Of a DNA stretch of 64,000 nucleotides, positions 19,254 to 29,335 are shown piece by piece. The notes beneath the pieces are model-generated. The model did no database searches and was not told where the DNA came from. It saw only the letters and a list, made by a program, of their open reading frames with translations. The first letter of the stretch is position 1. Each line of letters starts with the position of its first letter. The position numbers and the translations under genes are program-made. Source of the DNA: Ephemerocybe angulata (taxonomy: Eukaryota; Basidiomycota; Agaricomycetes; Agaricales; Psathyrellaceae); NCBI GenBank assembly GCA_013368325.1, contig JAACJK010000180.1:1-64000 (forward strand), given 5' to 3'.

Positions 19254-22200
19254 AAGGTCACCACTCCGAGCCCACAACGTCGGCCGATATCCTATCGACT
19301 CCCTGCGAACCGAATCCCTCCCCCGCCGACACCTCAAATTCGCTCCCAGTCGCAGATGACCTTCCCCCAACAAAACACCCCACTGTCACCTGTGAAGAAG
19401 TTCCAGACCCCTCCCTACTCAAGCCGCACCCGTTCCTCCCCGCCGACTGCCCGGTCCTCCTATGCCTTGCAGACGACCTCCCTAACTTGAAGCCGACAAC
19501 TTTCACACCAACAGAGTCCCATATCATCAACAACCTTTCCCACCCAGAGATCGCAGCAACGCAGGAACCAGATCCAATCCCCGAACTCATTTCCATAGAA
19601 GACGACGACGCCCCAGAGACACCTTCCCTCGAAGAGTACCCTCAATCTCTGAGAGGTAAATTGTACCGTTTAAGAGAAGCCTCAGAAGCCACGGCTTCAA
19701 GAATGCTAAGTCGTTTTGTACACCCTTCCCGCGCAAAAGAGATCACAGCCGAAGTTCTGACGGCGCTACGTGAAAAACCAATCCAACCAGCCCTCGAACT
19801 ACTGTCCGATCTCCACCTACCCCGCCATACCATCGCCCATGTTACAAAATCTCCAGAAGACGGATCAACAACCGTACCCAAAGCCCTGTCCCAACTCCTG
19901 CTACATGCATCCTTCCAAACCACAAACAACGACATCGCCTTCGACGCAGACGCACTCCTCGACTCCGGAGCTTCAGAATGCTACATCGACGCCGCATATG
20001 CAGAGTCAATCGGCCTCTCCACAGTTCCTTTGGCTCACCCCGTCCCCGCGTACAACGCCGACGGAACCGAAAACGTCGCAGGCTTGATAAGCGCCACGGC
20101 AACAATGTTCATGCGGATAGGCGCCCATACCGAACGGATCAAACTGTTCGTCACTAGCATCAACCACCCGATTATCATAGGCTACTCCTGGTTACGTCGA
20201 CACAACCCAGCTATCGACTGGCGGAAGGGAGAAGTACAGTTCATCAGATGCCCCAGCTCCTGCAGTCACCCCGTTCCCTGGGTCGAAGACGACGTCTCAC
20301 GAATTGCAAATCCGGAATACCCCTTCGACCACCGCGATACAATGCAACGCTTAGGTCTAGATCCAGATGATGTCCTACTAGCGATTCGCTACATCGGTAG
20401 CGTCCCAGAAGACGAGGTAGACGACGAGGAAGAAATATCCCAACAAGACGATCCCCTCTCTTCTTTACCCCCTGATATCAGGGAACTCTTCGCAGGAGTA
20501 TTTGCTCAGAAGGAATTCGACAAACTCCCGCAAGAACGCGTCTGGGACCACCCTATCGAACTGACTCCAGATGCGAAAGGGTTCGTCTCGAAGGTCTACG
20601 CCCTCTCCCCCGCCGAACAGAAAGAACTCGACAAATTCTTGAAGGAGCACCTAGAGAGCGGGAGAATTCGTCCTTCACGCTCTCCAATCGGTTCCCCCTT
20701 CTTCTTCGTCAAGAAGAAAGACGGCACCTTACGCCCCGTCCAAGACTACCGCCGCCTCAACTCGTACACCGTCCGCAACCGATACCCCCTCCCATTGATC
20801 TCCGAAATCATGAACAAGTTGAAGGGCGCCAAGTTCTTTACGAAGATGGACATCCGCTGGGGGTTTAACAACGTTCGGATAAAGAAGGGTGACGAGTGGA
20901 AAGCTGCATTCATAACCAACCGAGGCCTATTCGAACCGCTCGTCATGTACTTCGGACTCACGAATTCCCCAGCGACGTTTCAAACTATGATGGACAATCT
21001 CTTTATTCACCAACTCAACGAAGGATGGCTCATTATATATATGGACGACCTCCTTCTATTCTCCGACAACCTCGACACTCTTAAACTCTACGAACATGAA
21101 GTCCTTGCGATTATGGCCGCGAACGGTTTGTGCGCAAAACCCGACAAATGCGAGTTCAGGAAGGAGCGTATCGAATACCTGGGACTAATCGTCTCCGCCG
21201 ACGGCGTTGAGATGGACCCGAAGAAGGCGAACGCGATTCTCAACTGGCCCCAACCTTCTTCGAAAAAGGACCTCCAGCAATTTCTCGGACTCGCCAACTA
21301 CTACCGGAAATTCATGCCAAGCTTCGCCCACATCGCCGCCCCGCTACATCACCTCACCGGGAACGTACCATGGAACTGGACCGACGTCGAACAGAATGCA
21401 TTCACCTCTCTCAAATCGACTCTCACCTCCCCGATAGTTCTCGCCTTCCCCACCGATTCAGACCCTTTCCGTCTCGAAACCGACAGTTCAGGTTACGCAA
21501 CGGGCGCCGTTCTCTACCAACGACAGCAAGACGTCTGGCGTCCAATCGCCTATTACTCGAAGACCTTGAACGACGTCGAACGTAACTATGACGTCCACGA
21601 CAGAGAGCTTCTTGGGGTAATGCGAGGGCTAGCAGAGTGGAGACACCTCCTGCAAGGCGCATCGAACACCTTCGAAATCCATACAGATCACAAGAACCTC
21701 GAGCATTTTATGACAGCGAAGAAACTCAACCGCCGCCAAGCTCGATGGGCCCAAGAATTGACTCTCTTCGACTTCTCCCTACACCATCGCCCAGGTTCAT
21801 CCCTCATAGTCGCCGACGCACTCTCCCGACGCCCTGACTACGACAAAGGAAGCGAGGACAACGACCTCGTAACTATCCTACAACCACACCACATCCGTCG
21901 AGTACACATCTCTCTCGAAGACGACGTCGACAACATTCTACCTGCCATCATCGCTGCAACACCCACTAAATCAGATCGAGACATCCAGGAGAAGGCCCGA
22001 ACGAATCAAGACGGTTTCTCTCTGGAAGACGGAGTCATACTCAACGACGGAAGGATCTATGTCCCCAACGACCCCGCCTTACGTGAACGATTAATCAAGC
22101 TACACCACGAGTCACCGCAAGCCGGCCACGGTGGACGATTCAGAACAGCCGAGTTGATTTTGAGGAACTATTGGTGGCCTCGCTTGCACATCGACACGCG

Positions 22201-23404
22201 GAACTTCGTTACCCGTTGCGACCTTTGTCAGAGGACTAAACCTATCCGAATGAAGCCCAGAGGTCTCCTACACCCGAATGCCATCCCAAAGAAACCCTTC
22301 GACTCCATCTCCATCGACTTAATCACCGATCTCCCCACCAGCGACGGCCACGATTCGATCCTCGTCATCGTCGACCGGTTCTCGAAATATATCAAATTGG
22401 TGCCCACGAACAAAACCTTGGACTCCCTGGAGCTCGCTAGACTGTTCCGCGACAACTTCTGGAGGTCCTTTGGCTTACCAGAGATAATCACGTCAGATAG
22501 AGGATCGATCTTCCTGTCCGAGTTCACCACCAGCCTCAACAAAATCCTTGGAATCGCAACAAACGTCTCCACAGCCTACCACCCCCAAACCGACGGCCAA
22601 ACAGAACGGGTCAACCAGGAAGTTGAACAATTTCTACGACTATACACCAACGACGAACAGGACGACTGGTCGGAATGGCTGTCTCTCGCTGAATTCGCTC
22701 ATAACAACGCGGTGAGCTCGGCAACAAATTCTTCTCCCTTCCAACTCGTCTTTGGTACTACGCGCAGACTCACCTTCCAACCACGACGAGACGCGCCTGC
22801 CTCCGATTTCCTCACTACACTCCAGAAGCATCATGACGAAGCCAACGCTTGCCTCACAAGATCCGCACGAGATATGAAAACGTTCTACGATCGCTCCCAT
22901 ATCGACGTCTCGTTTCAACCCGACGATCTCGTACTCCTCGACGGCAGCGACTTGTCGACACGCCGACCCTCCAGGAAGCTAGGCCACAAACGCTACGGCC
23001 CATTCAGCGTCATTGAACGAATCGGACTACGAGCGTACCGCCTGGACATCCCAAGCACCTGGAGAATCCATCCAGTCTTCCACATATCAAAGCTATTCCC
23101 TTACCACGACAGTCCCGGCCGCGTTCTTCCACCACCTCCCGAAATCGTCGACGGCGAAGAGCATCAAATTGTAGAAAAGATCCTGAACGAAAGATGGAAC
23201 GACGAACTGAAAGCCCCTGAATTCTTCGTGAAGTGGCTCGGGTTTGATGTCAATGAAGGCAACTGGCTTTCCGAATCCGACCTTAAAACCGCGCGAGACG
23301 TCTTCCTTGATTGGCGCCGGACGCATACGCCCGCGAAGAAACCCCGCCTGATGCTGAAGATCCCCGCCCGACGAAACCCAATATCTACCAACGTCAGCAA
23401 CTAG
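19226..23404 (+). CDS. pol: Pol polyprotein of gypsy element
   Basis: The frame is open from 19226, in the -1 frame relative to gag and overlapping its last 28 nt. No ATG begins it, so expression by -1 frameshifting is likely; a run of five T at 19232-19236 is a candidate slip site. Counting residues from 19487, the aspartic protease has DSGA near 159-162. Reverse transcriptase has FFVKKKDGTLRPVQDYRRLN and IIYMDDLLLF (YMDD about 518). RNase H has ETDSSGYATGAVL and DRELLGVMRGLAEW. Integrase has an HHCC zinc domain (from about 873, CDLCQRT) and D944, D1004 and E1040 in IDLITDLP, SDRGSIF and GQTERVNQE. A GPF module (KRYGPFSVIERI) and a chromodomain (VEKILNERWN, FFVKWLGFDVNEGNWL, about 1225-1280) end the protein. 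The chromodomain would direct integration to modified chromatin. Confidence 0.93.
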   Translation, partial: RGFLPPLGVEGHHSEPTTSADILSTPCEPNPSPADTSNSLPVADDLPPTKHPTVTCEEVPDPSLLKPHPFLPADCPVLLCLADDLPNLKPTTFTPTESHIINNLSHPEIAATQEPDPIPELISIEDDDAPETPSLEEYPQSLRGKLYRLREASEATASRMLSRFVHPSRAKEITAEVLTALREKPIQPALELLSDLHLPRHTIAHVTKSPEDGSTTVPKALSQLLLHASFQTTNNDIAFDADALLDSGASECYIDAAYAESIGLSTVPLAHPVPAYNADGTENVAGLISATATMFMRIGAHTERIKLFVTSINHPIIIGYSWLRRHNPAIDWRKGEVQFIRCPSSCSHPVPWVEDDVSRIANPEYPFDHRDTMQRLGLDPDDVLLAIRYIGSVPEDEVDDEEEISQQDDPLSSLPPDIRELFAGVFAQKEFDKLPQERVWDHPIELTPDAKGFVSKVYALSPAEQKELDKFLKEHLESGRIRPSRSPIGSPFFFVKKKDGTLRPVQDYRRLNSYTVRNRYPLPLISEIMNKLKGAKFFTKMDIRWGFNNVRIKKGDEWKAAFITNRGLFEPLVMYFGLTNSPATFQTMMDNLFIHQLNEGWLIIYMDDLLLFSDNLDTLKLYEHEVLAIMAANGLCAKPDKCEFRKERIEYLGLIVSADGVEMDPKKANAILNWPQPSSKKDLQQFLGLANYYRKFMPSFAHIAAPLHHLTGNVPWNWTDVEQNAFTSLKSTLTSPIVLAFPTDSDPFRLETDSSGYATGAVLYQRQQDVWRPIAYYSKTLNDVERNYDVHDRELLGVMRGLAEWRHLLQGASNTFEIHTDHKNLEHFMTAKKLNRRQARWAQELTLFDFSLHHRPGSSLIVADALSRRPDYDKGSEDNDLVTILQPHHIRRVHISLEDDVDNILPAIIAATPTKSDRDIQEKARTNQDGFSLEDGVILNDGRIYVPNDPALRERLIKLHHESPQAGHGGRFRTAELILRNYWWPRLHIDTRNFVTRCDLCQRTKPIRMKPRGLLHPNAIPKKPFDSISIDLITDLPTSDGHDSILVIVDRFSKYIKLVPTNKTLDSLELARLFRDNFWRSFGLPEIITSDRGSIFLSEFTTSLNKILGIATNVSTAYHPQTDGQTERVNQEVEQFLRLYTNDEQDDWSEWLSLAEFAHNNAVSSATNSSPFQLVFGTTRRLTFQPRRDAPASDFLTTLQKHHDEANACLTRSARDMKTFYDRSHIDVSFQPDDLVLLDGSDLSTRRPSRKLGHKRYGPFSVIERIGLRAYRLDIPSTWRIHPVFHISKLFPYHDSPGRVLPPPPEIVDGEEHQIVEKILNERWNDELKAPEFFVKWLGFDVNEGNWLSESDLKTARDVFLDWRRTHTPAKKPRLMLKIPARRNPISTNVSN

Positions 23405-23447
23405 CCAGCCACCAAAACAACGTCACCCACCACCACTACACCATAAA

Positions 23448-24122
23448 ATGTCTCGTCGCCCCCACTTTCAGTCAAAGCGCAATTTCTCCCCTCCGTCACC
23501 GTCACCTCTTCCTAAAATGTCAACCACCAACATCCACCGTCTTCCCCCGATTCGAAGGCGTTACAACGCTGGTGACCTCGTATACCTATGCGGATGGGAC
23601 AACTCCAAAGTCGACCAACCTTACCACGGCCCGTTCACCATCGAAGCAATCATCGACGACTTCCACTACCTCATCGCCGCCCCGAACAAAGACCCCTCTG
23701 AACGAGTATACACCGAGGACTGTATCCGACCCTACAAGCAAAACTTTACCCTACTTCCTCCGAGTCGACACTATCCCCTCGAACTCTGGCCAATACACAA
23801 GATCATCGCAAAAGTCCTCGATCCCACAACCAGAGAATCATCTTACGAAGTCGTCTTCGTCGGCCTACCGGACACCATGCGAGCCCTCGTCGGAGAAGAC
23901 CACCCGAGCATCACACCAGAACTAGTGAAGAAGTTCATTCCCAAGCGCCCCCTTTTCCAGCGAATACAAGATTGCCCTTCTCCATCCTCCACCGACGACG
24001 TACACATACGGTCCGACGACCGTTTCGAGAGTCCTTTCACAATTCCTTCTTCCCATCACTCTCCAGACAGTTTGCCCCCACCTTTCTACGACGCCAACGA
24101 CAGAATCTTCAACGACGCTTAG
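23448..24122 (+). CDS. third ORF of gypsy element, GPF plus chromo-like
   Basis: A 224-codon ORF starts 43 bp after the pol stop in another frame and ends before the polypurine tract. Its middle repeats the layout of the pol C-terminus: an SH3-like GPY/F-type module (YNAGDLVYLCGWDN, PYHGPFTIEAIIDD, then YTEDCIRPYKQ) followed by a chromo-like strand-turn-strand (IHKIIAKVLDPTTRES, YEVVFVGLPD). The first 30 residues are basic and Pro/Ser-rich. The tail is acidic. I infer that the ORF arose by duplication of the pol C-terminal module and may act as a separate integration-targeting or integrase-partner protein. Typical Ty3/gypsy elements lack such an ORF. The alternative is an env-position ORF of unrelated origin; no membrane segment or signal peptide is visible. 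Confidence 0.6.
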   Translation: MSRRPHFQSKRNFSPPSPSPLPKMSTTNIHRLPPIRRRYNAGDLVYLCGWDNSKVDQPYHGPFTIEAIIDDFHYLIAAPNKDPSERVYTEDCIRPYKQNFTLLPPSRHYPLELWPIHKIIAKVLDPTTRESSYEVVFVGLPDTMRALVGEDHPSITPELVKKFIPKRPLFQRIQDCPSPSSTDDVHIRSDDRFESPFTIPSSHHSPDSLPPPFYDANDRIFNDA

Positions 24123-24247
24123 TTCCAATCTTCCCTATCAATCCCCTTGCTTTTTTTCTTCATGCTTTAATGTTTTTCCCTTATCTCGTTTGCTTTTGCC
24201 CTGTTTCTCGGACTCTTTCTCTCCGATACATCGCCCTAAGGAGGGGG

Positions 24248-24432
24248 TGTTGTCATGATATCCTATCATATTCCTATCCCGACTGGTCCAGCCTAGTATA
24301 CTCGTATATATACTCGTATCCCATGTAGACGACTCTCCATTGTCGTCCTCTTGTGTCCTCCTATAGATCGCTTTGCTCCCTTCTCTCCCGTGCTCCACTC
24401 GTCGCCCGTGCCCGTTGTGTCCGTCCCTGACA
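24248..24432 (+). repeat. 3' LTR of gypsy element
   Basis: The LTR begins TGTTGTCA directly after the polypurine tract and ends CCCTGACA, with the TG...CA ends of LTRs and a TATA-like run (TATACTCGTATATATACTCG) inside. Only this one copy is present in the window, so boundaries rest on terminal dinucleotides and the polypurine tract, not on an LTR pair. Confidence 0.7.
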
Positions 24433-24674
24433 GATGCCCGCGGTTTGTAAGGGTGGGAAGGGCGCTGTAATTTGTTGAGTGTACCGTGCTGGGGAGCAGG
24501 AGCCGCCGTTTGGGGTGGTGTACTCTATACTTTCGTTCGTATTATTGATCAATTTGTATATTGCTTTCATTTTTGTATGTAGAGCTTCAATTGCCAGTGA
24601 GCTTTTTTAAGGACTTGGAATGGTTCTCTTAGGTCCCCTGTCGCTGAAATACCCCTCAGATACAATTTCGTCTT

Positions 24675-24902
24675 GACCACAACACCCTTCCACACTTCGA
24701 TCCTTTGCTCAGCATCCTTCCGCAGATGAAAGCCCTCGTGGAGCTCGAGATACAGAACGATTGGGACGGTGTTAGCGTGGATCCGTGCCGTACGGGAATG
24801 ATCGAAGACGGGTTAAACATCGTTATTGGCCAGACGTTGGTATGGGACGAGGACTACGGTCGCATGGCCAATTTTCTCCGGGAGGAAAGCCTTCGGGCTT
24901 GA
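24675..24902 (+). pseudogene. F-box/LRR-type protein, C-terminal relic
   Basis: An open frame reading LLSILPQMKALVELEIQND and ending NFLREESLRA resembles the C-terminus of mushroom F-box proteins with leucine-rich stretches. No start or upstream F-box is found between the LTR and this piece, so it is a truncated remnant, perhaps cut by the gypsy insertion. It lies 285 bp before an intact F-box gene. Confidence 0.4.
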
Positions 24903-25186
24903 TCATGACCACTCCGACTTCGGTTCGCGCTGCAAATCGATGTCATATACCACTACTTGACAGGGTGACACTACGGAAGTGTCTCAGGAGTCTCGAGGGT
25001 ACTTACTAAACCCTAAAATACTGCTCTGTTTCAAATCCTAGACCGCACAATAGATCGCCTGAGGCTAGACAGCTGGAACATTCGGAGGATGCCGAGGACG
25101 GAAATCCTAACATTGACATTTAGTCGAAGCGCTGAATCGAGGCTGCTGTCTCACTCTAACCACGACCACCATCACTAGCTATCAGT

Positions 25187-26539
25187 ATGCAATCCACTCA
25201 AATCATACACCCCAACCCCCAGGACAAATTACCCTACGAGATTCTCAGAGAGATATTTCTCTTGACCTTACCCGAACGAGACTATGATCGCATGCGTCTA
25301 TACTATCCCCCCACAACCATATCGCAGGTCTGCTCTCGCTGGCGCGAAATAGCGTTTTCGGAGCCCAAATTCTGGGACACCGTCGTTTTCAACTCTATCT
25401 CAAGGCAAGGCCCCTGCTGCGACCCTTGGCCAGAGGACTTTATCAAGTCCGGAAGGGTGCAACGTTGGTTCCACCGTACAGGTGGAAGTCATCCACTGGT
25501 GCTTGGCGAAGAGAAGTCGGGCACCCCATCTGGCTGCCTCATATTCTTCCTCTTCCCCATCATCGTCGAATTCTCCGCGAGGATTAAAACGCTCAAAATT
25601 GTCATAACCGCATTATACCACCTGGATTATATGCGAGAGCTGGCGCAGGTCGCTCAGTTTGGCGAGCTGGCGAGCGTCGAAATTCATGCGGCGATACGGA
25701 AGAACATGATGGATCGGGACCTAAATGGGGTCGGGGAGATACATGCATTCAAGGATAAAACTTTGAAGTTAAAAGAGGCGCACTTCAGGGTGGACATGGC
25801 GGCACCGGTGCAGTTCGTGGTGCCCTGGCGTCAATTGAGGAGGGTTAAATTGACGGGATGCCTTGGGAGGCTGGTATTCCTTTCAGACTGGATTGCATTG
25901 CTCCGCCTTTGCCCTGACCTCGAGACAGCGGAGCTCATCGATCCCTGTGAGATGTCACTATCCGATGTCCCTAAAGAATTGGTGGGATCATCCTTGGTCT
26001 CGCTCACCATTCACGATGCCCACAGCTCCCTCCACCCTCAGCACAGGACCGGGTCACCAGAGTGCATGTTCATCAACCTGTCGGAATTCGCGCATCTGAA
26101 GCACCTCGAAATCAGAGTACTGAACCGCCCTTGGTATGAGTGTTCAGAACCGCCACAGAGAGGGTTTGTGGAGACTCTCAGCGGCCTCAAAAGCCTTGAG
26201 AGTCTCACACTTTACACAAGTGGTGGTATCGATTCGCGCTTTCCCCAAAGAATTCGGGCCATTGTTCAGGATTGGACAGCAACACCGACAGGGGGCTTCC
26301 GGGCGTTGAGGAGTTTTACATTGCAGTACTCCCATCACCATGCCCAGGATTTCGTACATCTGCTGGAGGGGCCATTGTCAACAACACGCTGCCCTTCCCT
26401 ATCAATGACTATCGTTGGAGAGGATAATGAGATGGATATATGGGGAGAATTACTGGGCAACTCTTCGTTCGCTAGTGTAGTGGATCGATTGAAGGTTACC
26501 CCTCAGAGCGAATTCAACTTTTACGAGGCGCATGAGTAG
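25187..26539 (+). CDS. F-box protein, intronless
   Basis: A single exon of 450 codons starting at ATG 25187. Residues 11-60 form an F-box-like domain: LPYEILREIFLLTLPE, then ISQVCSRWREIAFSEPKFWD, the usual pattern that binds Skp1 in SCF ubiquitin ligases. The rest has scattered leucine-rich strands (LKHLEIRVLNRP, LKSLESLTLYTS) as in the large, fast-evolving F-box families of mushrooms, where this part selects substrates. It is not split by introns, unlike the F-box gene at 31658-33224. A C-rich leader with CACCACCATC precedes the start. The substrate cannot be inferred. Confidence 0.85.
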   Translation: MQSTQIIHPNPQDKLPYEILREIFLLTLPERDYDRMRLYYPPTTISQVCSRWREIAFSEPKFWDTVVFNSISRQGPCCDPWPEDFIKSGRVQRWFHRTGGSHPLVLGEEKSGTPSGCLIFFLFPIIVEFSARIKTLKIVITALYHLDYMRELAQVAQFGELASVEIHAAIRKNMMDRDLNGVGEIHAFKDKTLKLKEAHFRVDMAAPVQFVVPWRQLRRVKLTGCLGRLVFLSDWIALLRLCPDLETAELIDPCEMSLSDVPKELVGSSLVSLTIHDAHSSLHPQHRTGSPECMFINLSEFAHLKHLEIRVLNRPWYECSEPPQRGFVETLSGLKSLESLTLYTSGGIDSRFPQRIRAIVQDWTATPTGGFRALRSFTLQYSHHHAQDFVHLLEGPLSTTRCPSLSMTIVGEDNEMDIWGELLGNSSFASVVDRLKVTPQSEFNFYEAHE

Positions 26540-27249
26540 ATAGTAGATTTTTCTCTTTTTATTTCACGACTCTTTTGCTTCTCTTCTTTCTCTATGTACC
26601 TACATGTGCAAACACTCACGTACTCTGCACGGAAACGACCTGAAAGTGCTTCGACAGTCCTGCCCTTTCGGGGAATACCTATCCTCGGACCGTTTAAGCG
26701 CCCGTGCAGACGCTTGCGTTTATGGCCTCCAGCATATCCTCTGACATCTCACGCTATCCTTGAGCGACTAGTTGCTACTTGATAATATGTGCACTCGTCG
26801 AGGCGCGTGGACTCAGGCACTTGGGAGGCGCCCGACGGGACCTTGCCATGCTATCTTGATTCTTATGTTTACGCCTTACCCCTCTGAGATACTGGGTTAT
26901 ATCAAGGTTATATGTTTATCCCTTGAATCGACCAAGGTCACGGTGTGCGATCGGATTCGACACAAGGGCACTGTTGCCTTCCCTTCAGCAGGAAACGAAA
27001 GGAGGAAGGTATATGGGCGTTGCGTTCCGACGAGACGACGTAAGTTCCATGCTTTCGCCTCACTGCCCCTATTAGCCTCGGCAGATGCCGAGAAGCCCCT
27101 ATCCGTTCTTAACGTCAAACGCCAGCGCTTCATGTTACGCTCTCTCGGGCCTTCTATCACCGCCTCCAGGTCCTCGAGGATGCCGATGACACCCAATCTT
27201 GTCAGCTAGCCACCTGGTTTTAGTCGACGACTCGACGTAACTGACATCA
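26540..27249. other. intergenic, no supported gene
   Basis: Overlapping frames exist on both strands, for example 26772-27209 plus and 27196-26897 minus. None has a domain, splice pattern or conserved look. T-rich tracts after 26540 fit a 3' UTR of the F-box gene. Confidence 0.4.
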
Positions 27250-28763
27250 ATGGCCACGACAAGATCCCCCAGTGGTGGTGGCATGTCGAACTTGTTGAGC
27301 TTCCAGCTCCCCGACCTCGTAGCGCTCACGAGTGCGTTTCCGTTCAGGGTGAATGGGAATTGCAAGTTTGCGACGGATGGGTCGGAGGGGTGGTTTCTCG
27401 GCAATCCGAACACCAACACCAACCTTACCTCCAGTTCACGTCCCCGTCCCCATACCCACCCCGGTGGAGAAGGAGAAGGTAGTAACAGCTATGACGGCCA
27501 ACCTCCACTGTTGGACGAGGAAGAGAGGGCGACGCTGCGCGGGGCGAAGTATGGGCTGTTGGCGAGTCTGTGCGCGCCCGGGGCGTCTGGGGCTCCGTTG
27601 AGGATATTGGCGGATTGGGTGGGGGTGGTGGGGTTAGGGCATGTGAGGATTTTGAGGGGCAGGGGCCATGGGTGGGTTGGTGCGGGGTCGATGGGGAGCG
27701 TCGATGCGTGGATTGAGGGGTGTGAGGATGGGTTGGATGTTTTGGAGGGGAATGTTTTGTTGAGGAGGTACGTGTATTATCGTTGATGTTGAGAGGAGTG
27801 TGGTAGACTTATGGCGGTTTAGCGTTGTACCTCGGCTTAGGCGACTTCGGGATCGACTACCACCCGCTCAGCGGAAGCAGTGGAACAGGAGGTTCACCCA
27901 CTCCGCCAAAGCCTTTGCGAAAGCGCAGTTCACCCTGTCTGAGAACCTGAAGGGGGGTGTTGTGCCTACGCTACAGGAGTATATTAGGTTGAGGAGGGAG
28001 ATGTATGGGAGCTCTATGTTCGTGGACTTGTTGGATTTGCTGGAGATTACGGAGAGGCCGAAGGGACTTTCGGGGAGGGAGAGGGAGGTGCTTGGGGAGA
28101 TTACGTTTTGGGCTTCGCATGTCGTTGCTTGGGTTCTCGTACGTCCCTCAATTACGGAGTAAGGTGAAGCTGATCGTGGTTTTATATATGCAGGATATAT
28201 TTTCATATGCGTCTGGGACTACGGGCGCTACGCGTTGTAACTCGCATAACCTTATCTCGCTGCTTACGACGCACAAGAACTTGTCTGTGCAGGGCGCGAT
28301 GAATTATGCGGGCGGGATGGTGAAGGAGGCGTTGGAGGAGATACAGAGGCTCGAGCGGGAGCTCATGCCTGCGTCGGCTTCGTCGAGTGGATTATCGGCA
28401 GAGGCGGGCTGGGGCGCGGGTTGGATTAGCAGTCTCCGCTCGGTCGTAGGTCTTGCAGATGGGATGGCGCCTCGGGGCGCGGGGTGGAAGTTCCTCATCG
28501 ACGTACCCCTAGACGACTTGGATCACGGAAGTTGGTATTTGGAGGAGGAAGGGGATGTGGGCGCGGCGCGGAGTTTAGAGGAGGCGAAGAGGAAGAGTGA
28601 ACTTGAGGTGGCGAAGTATGTGCGGGCGATGAAGGATTGGATTGTGGGGAGTATACATTGGGGGTATGAGACGGAGGTGTATTTTGGGGTGAAGGGGGAT
28701 GAGGTTAGGTCGTTTGGGTGGGTGTTTTTGGTTAGGAATGACGAGACTGAGGGGAGGGCGTGA
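27250..28763 (+). CDS. terpene synthase-like protein, metal motifs degenerate
   Basis: Pieces match class I sesquiterpene synthases of basidiomycetes in order: FQLPDLVALTSAFPFRVNGN at the N-terminus, then KYGLLASLCAPG and APLRILADWVGVV. A second exon (from about 27800) follows with DLWRFSVVPRLRRLRDRLPP, then LQEYIRLRREMYGS. After a 55-nt intron (28139-28193) comes DIFSYASGTTGATRCNSHNL and near the end MKDWIVGSIHWGYETEVYFG. Functional enzymes cyclise farnesyl diphosphate using a DDxxD motif after the first part and an NSE motif (NDxxSxxxE). Here the DDxxD site reads GLGHVRIL and the NSE site reads LDIFSYASG, so the Mg-binding residues are missing. The link between the first and second exons (27720-27800) is unresolved. 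I read it as a decaying or non-catalytic relative, about 450 codons long. Confidence 0.65.
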
Positions 28764-29335
28764 GCGATTTCTGGTGGGCGCTTCTTTGCATTTGGTGGTG
28801 TTTGAGGTGGAAGGTGTTTATGTGTGTGGGCGGTCAACAAATATCGCCATCGATTCGCGCCACCAAGTTGGACACGCTTCTTCTAAACTACCATCCTTTA
28901 CGATTCTCCTTGTTCTTTCCTGAGTTACCTTGTTCTCAATAATGACCCTTATCGATTTCATATAGTGAAGACGTCGTCAATCGATCTGCTTGGCATGCGA
29001 AACTCTTGCGTCACTCTCAGCTTTGTTTTCACTCTTATCACACGCGGTGGCCTGAAGTTTTCGAAACAACAATGTTCTTCAAGTTGGGATCTAGGTACGA
29101 GGCACATTATACTGTACAATCGGGTGAAAGAGATCTGCTGCTAACTATAGTCCACAATCAGGTGAAAGGTATCCGCAAATGAAAAAAGTCCGAATAAATA
29201 GAAGCAACACGGTGGCCACGAACAAGAGGGAAGAGAGGAGAACGAAGAAAAGGTATAAGTAAGTCTAGTGACCCTGGTATAATCTCGTCTCCAACTGCTT
29301 CCCCATTGCCCCACCGTTCTGCGGGGCAGCACCCT
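28764..29335. other. intergenic between convergent genes
   Basis: The 3' flanks of the terpene synthase-like gene and of the minus-strand Q/P-rich gene meet here. I see no further gene. Confidence 0.4.

Larger units (their letters stand above)
17727..24432 (+). mobile_element. Ty3/gypsy chromovirus lacking its 5' LTR
   Basis: The order is gag, pol (protease, reverse transcriptase, RNase H, integrase, chromodomain), a third ORF, a polypurine tract (AAGGAGGGGG, about 24238-24247) and a 185-bp LTR. The domain order with integrase last and a C-terminal chromodomain defines a chromovirus-type Ty3/gypsy element. Gag and pol are open throughout, which points to a young insertion, yet the 5' LTR and primer-binding site are absent. 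The C-rich codon choice (CTC, GAC, ACC) differs from neighbouring genes. Confidence 0.9.

Noticed and set aside
26772..27209. 145-codon plus-strand frame
   Set aside because: Arg-rich and irregular, with no motif, and overlapped by equally long minus-strand frames.
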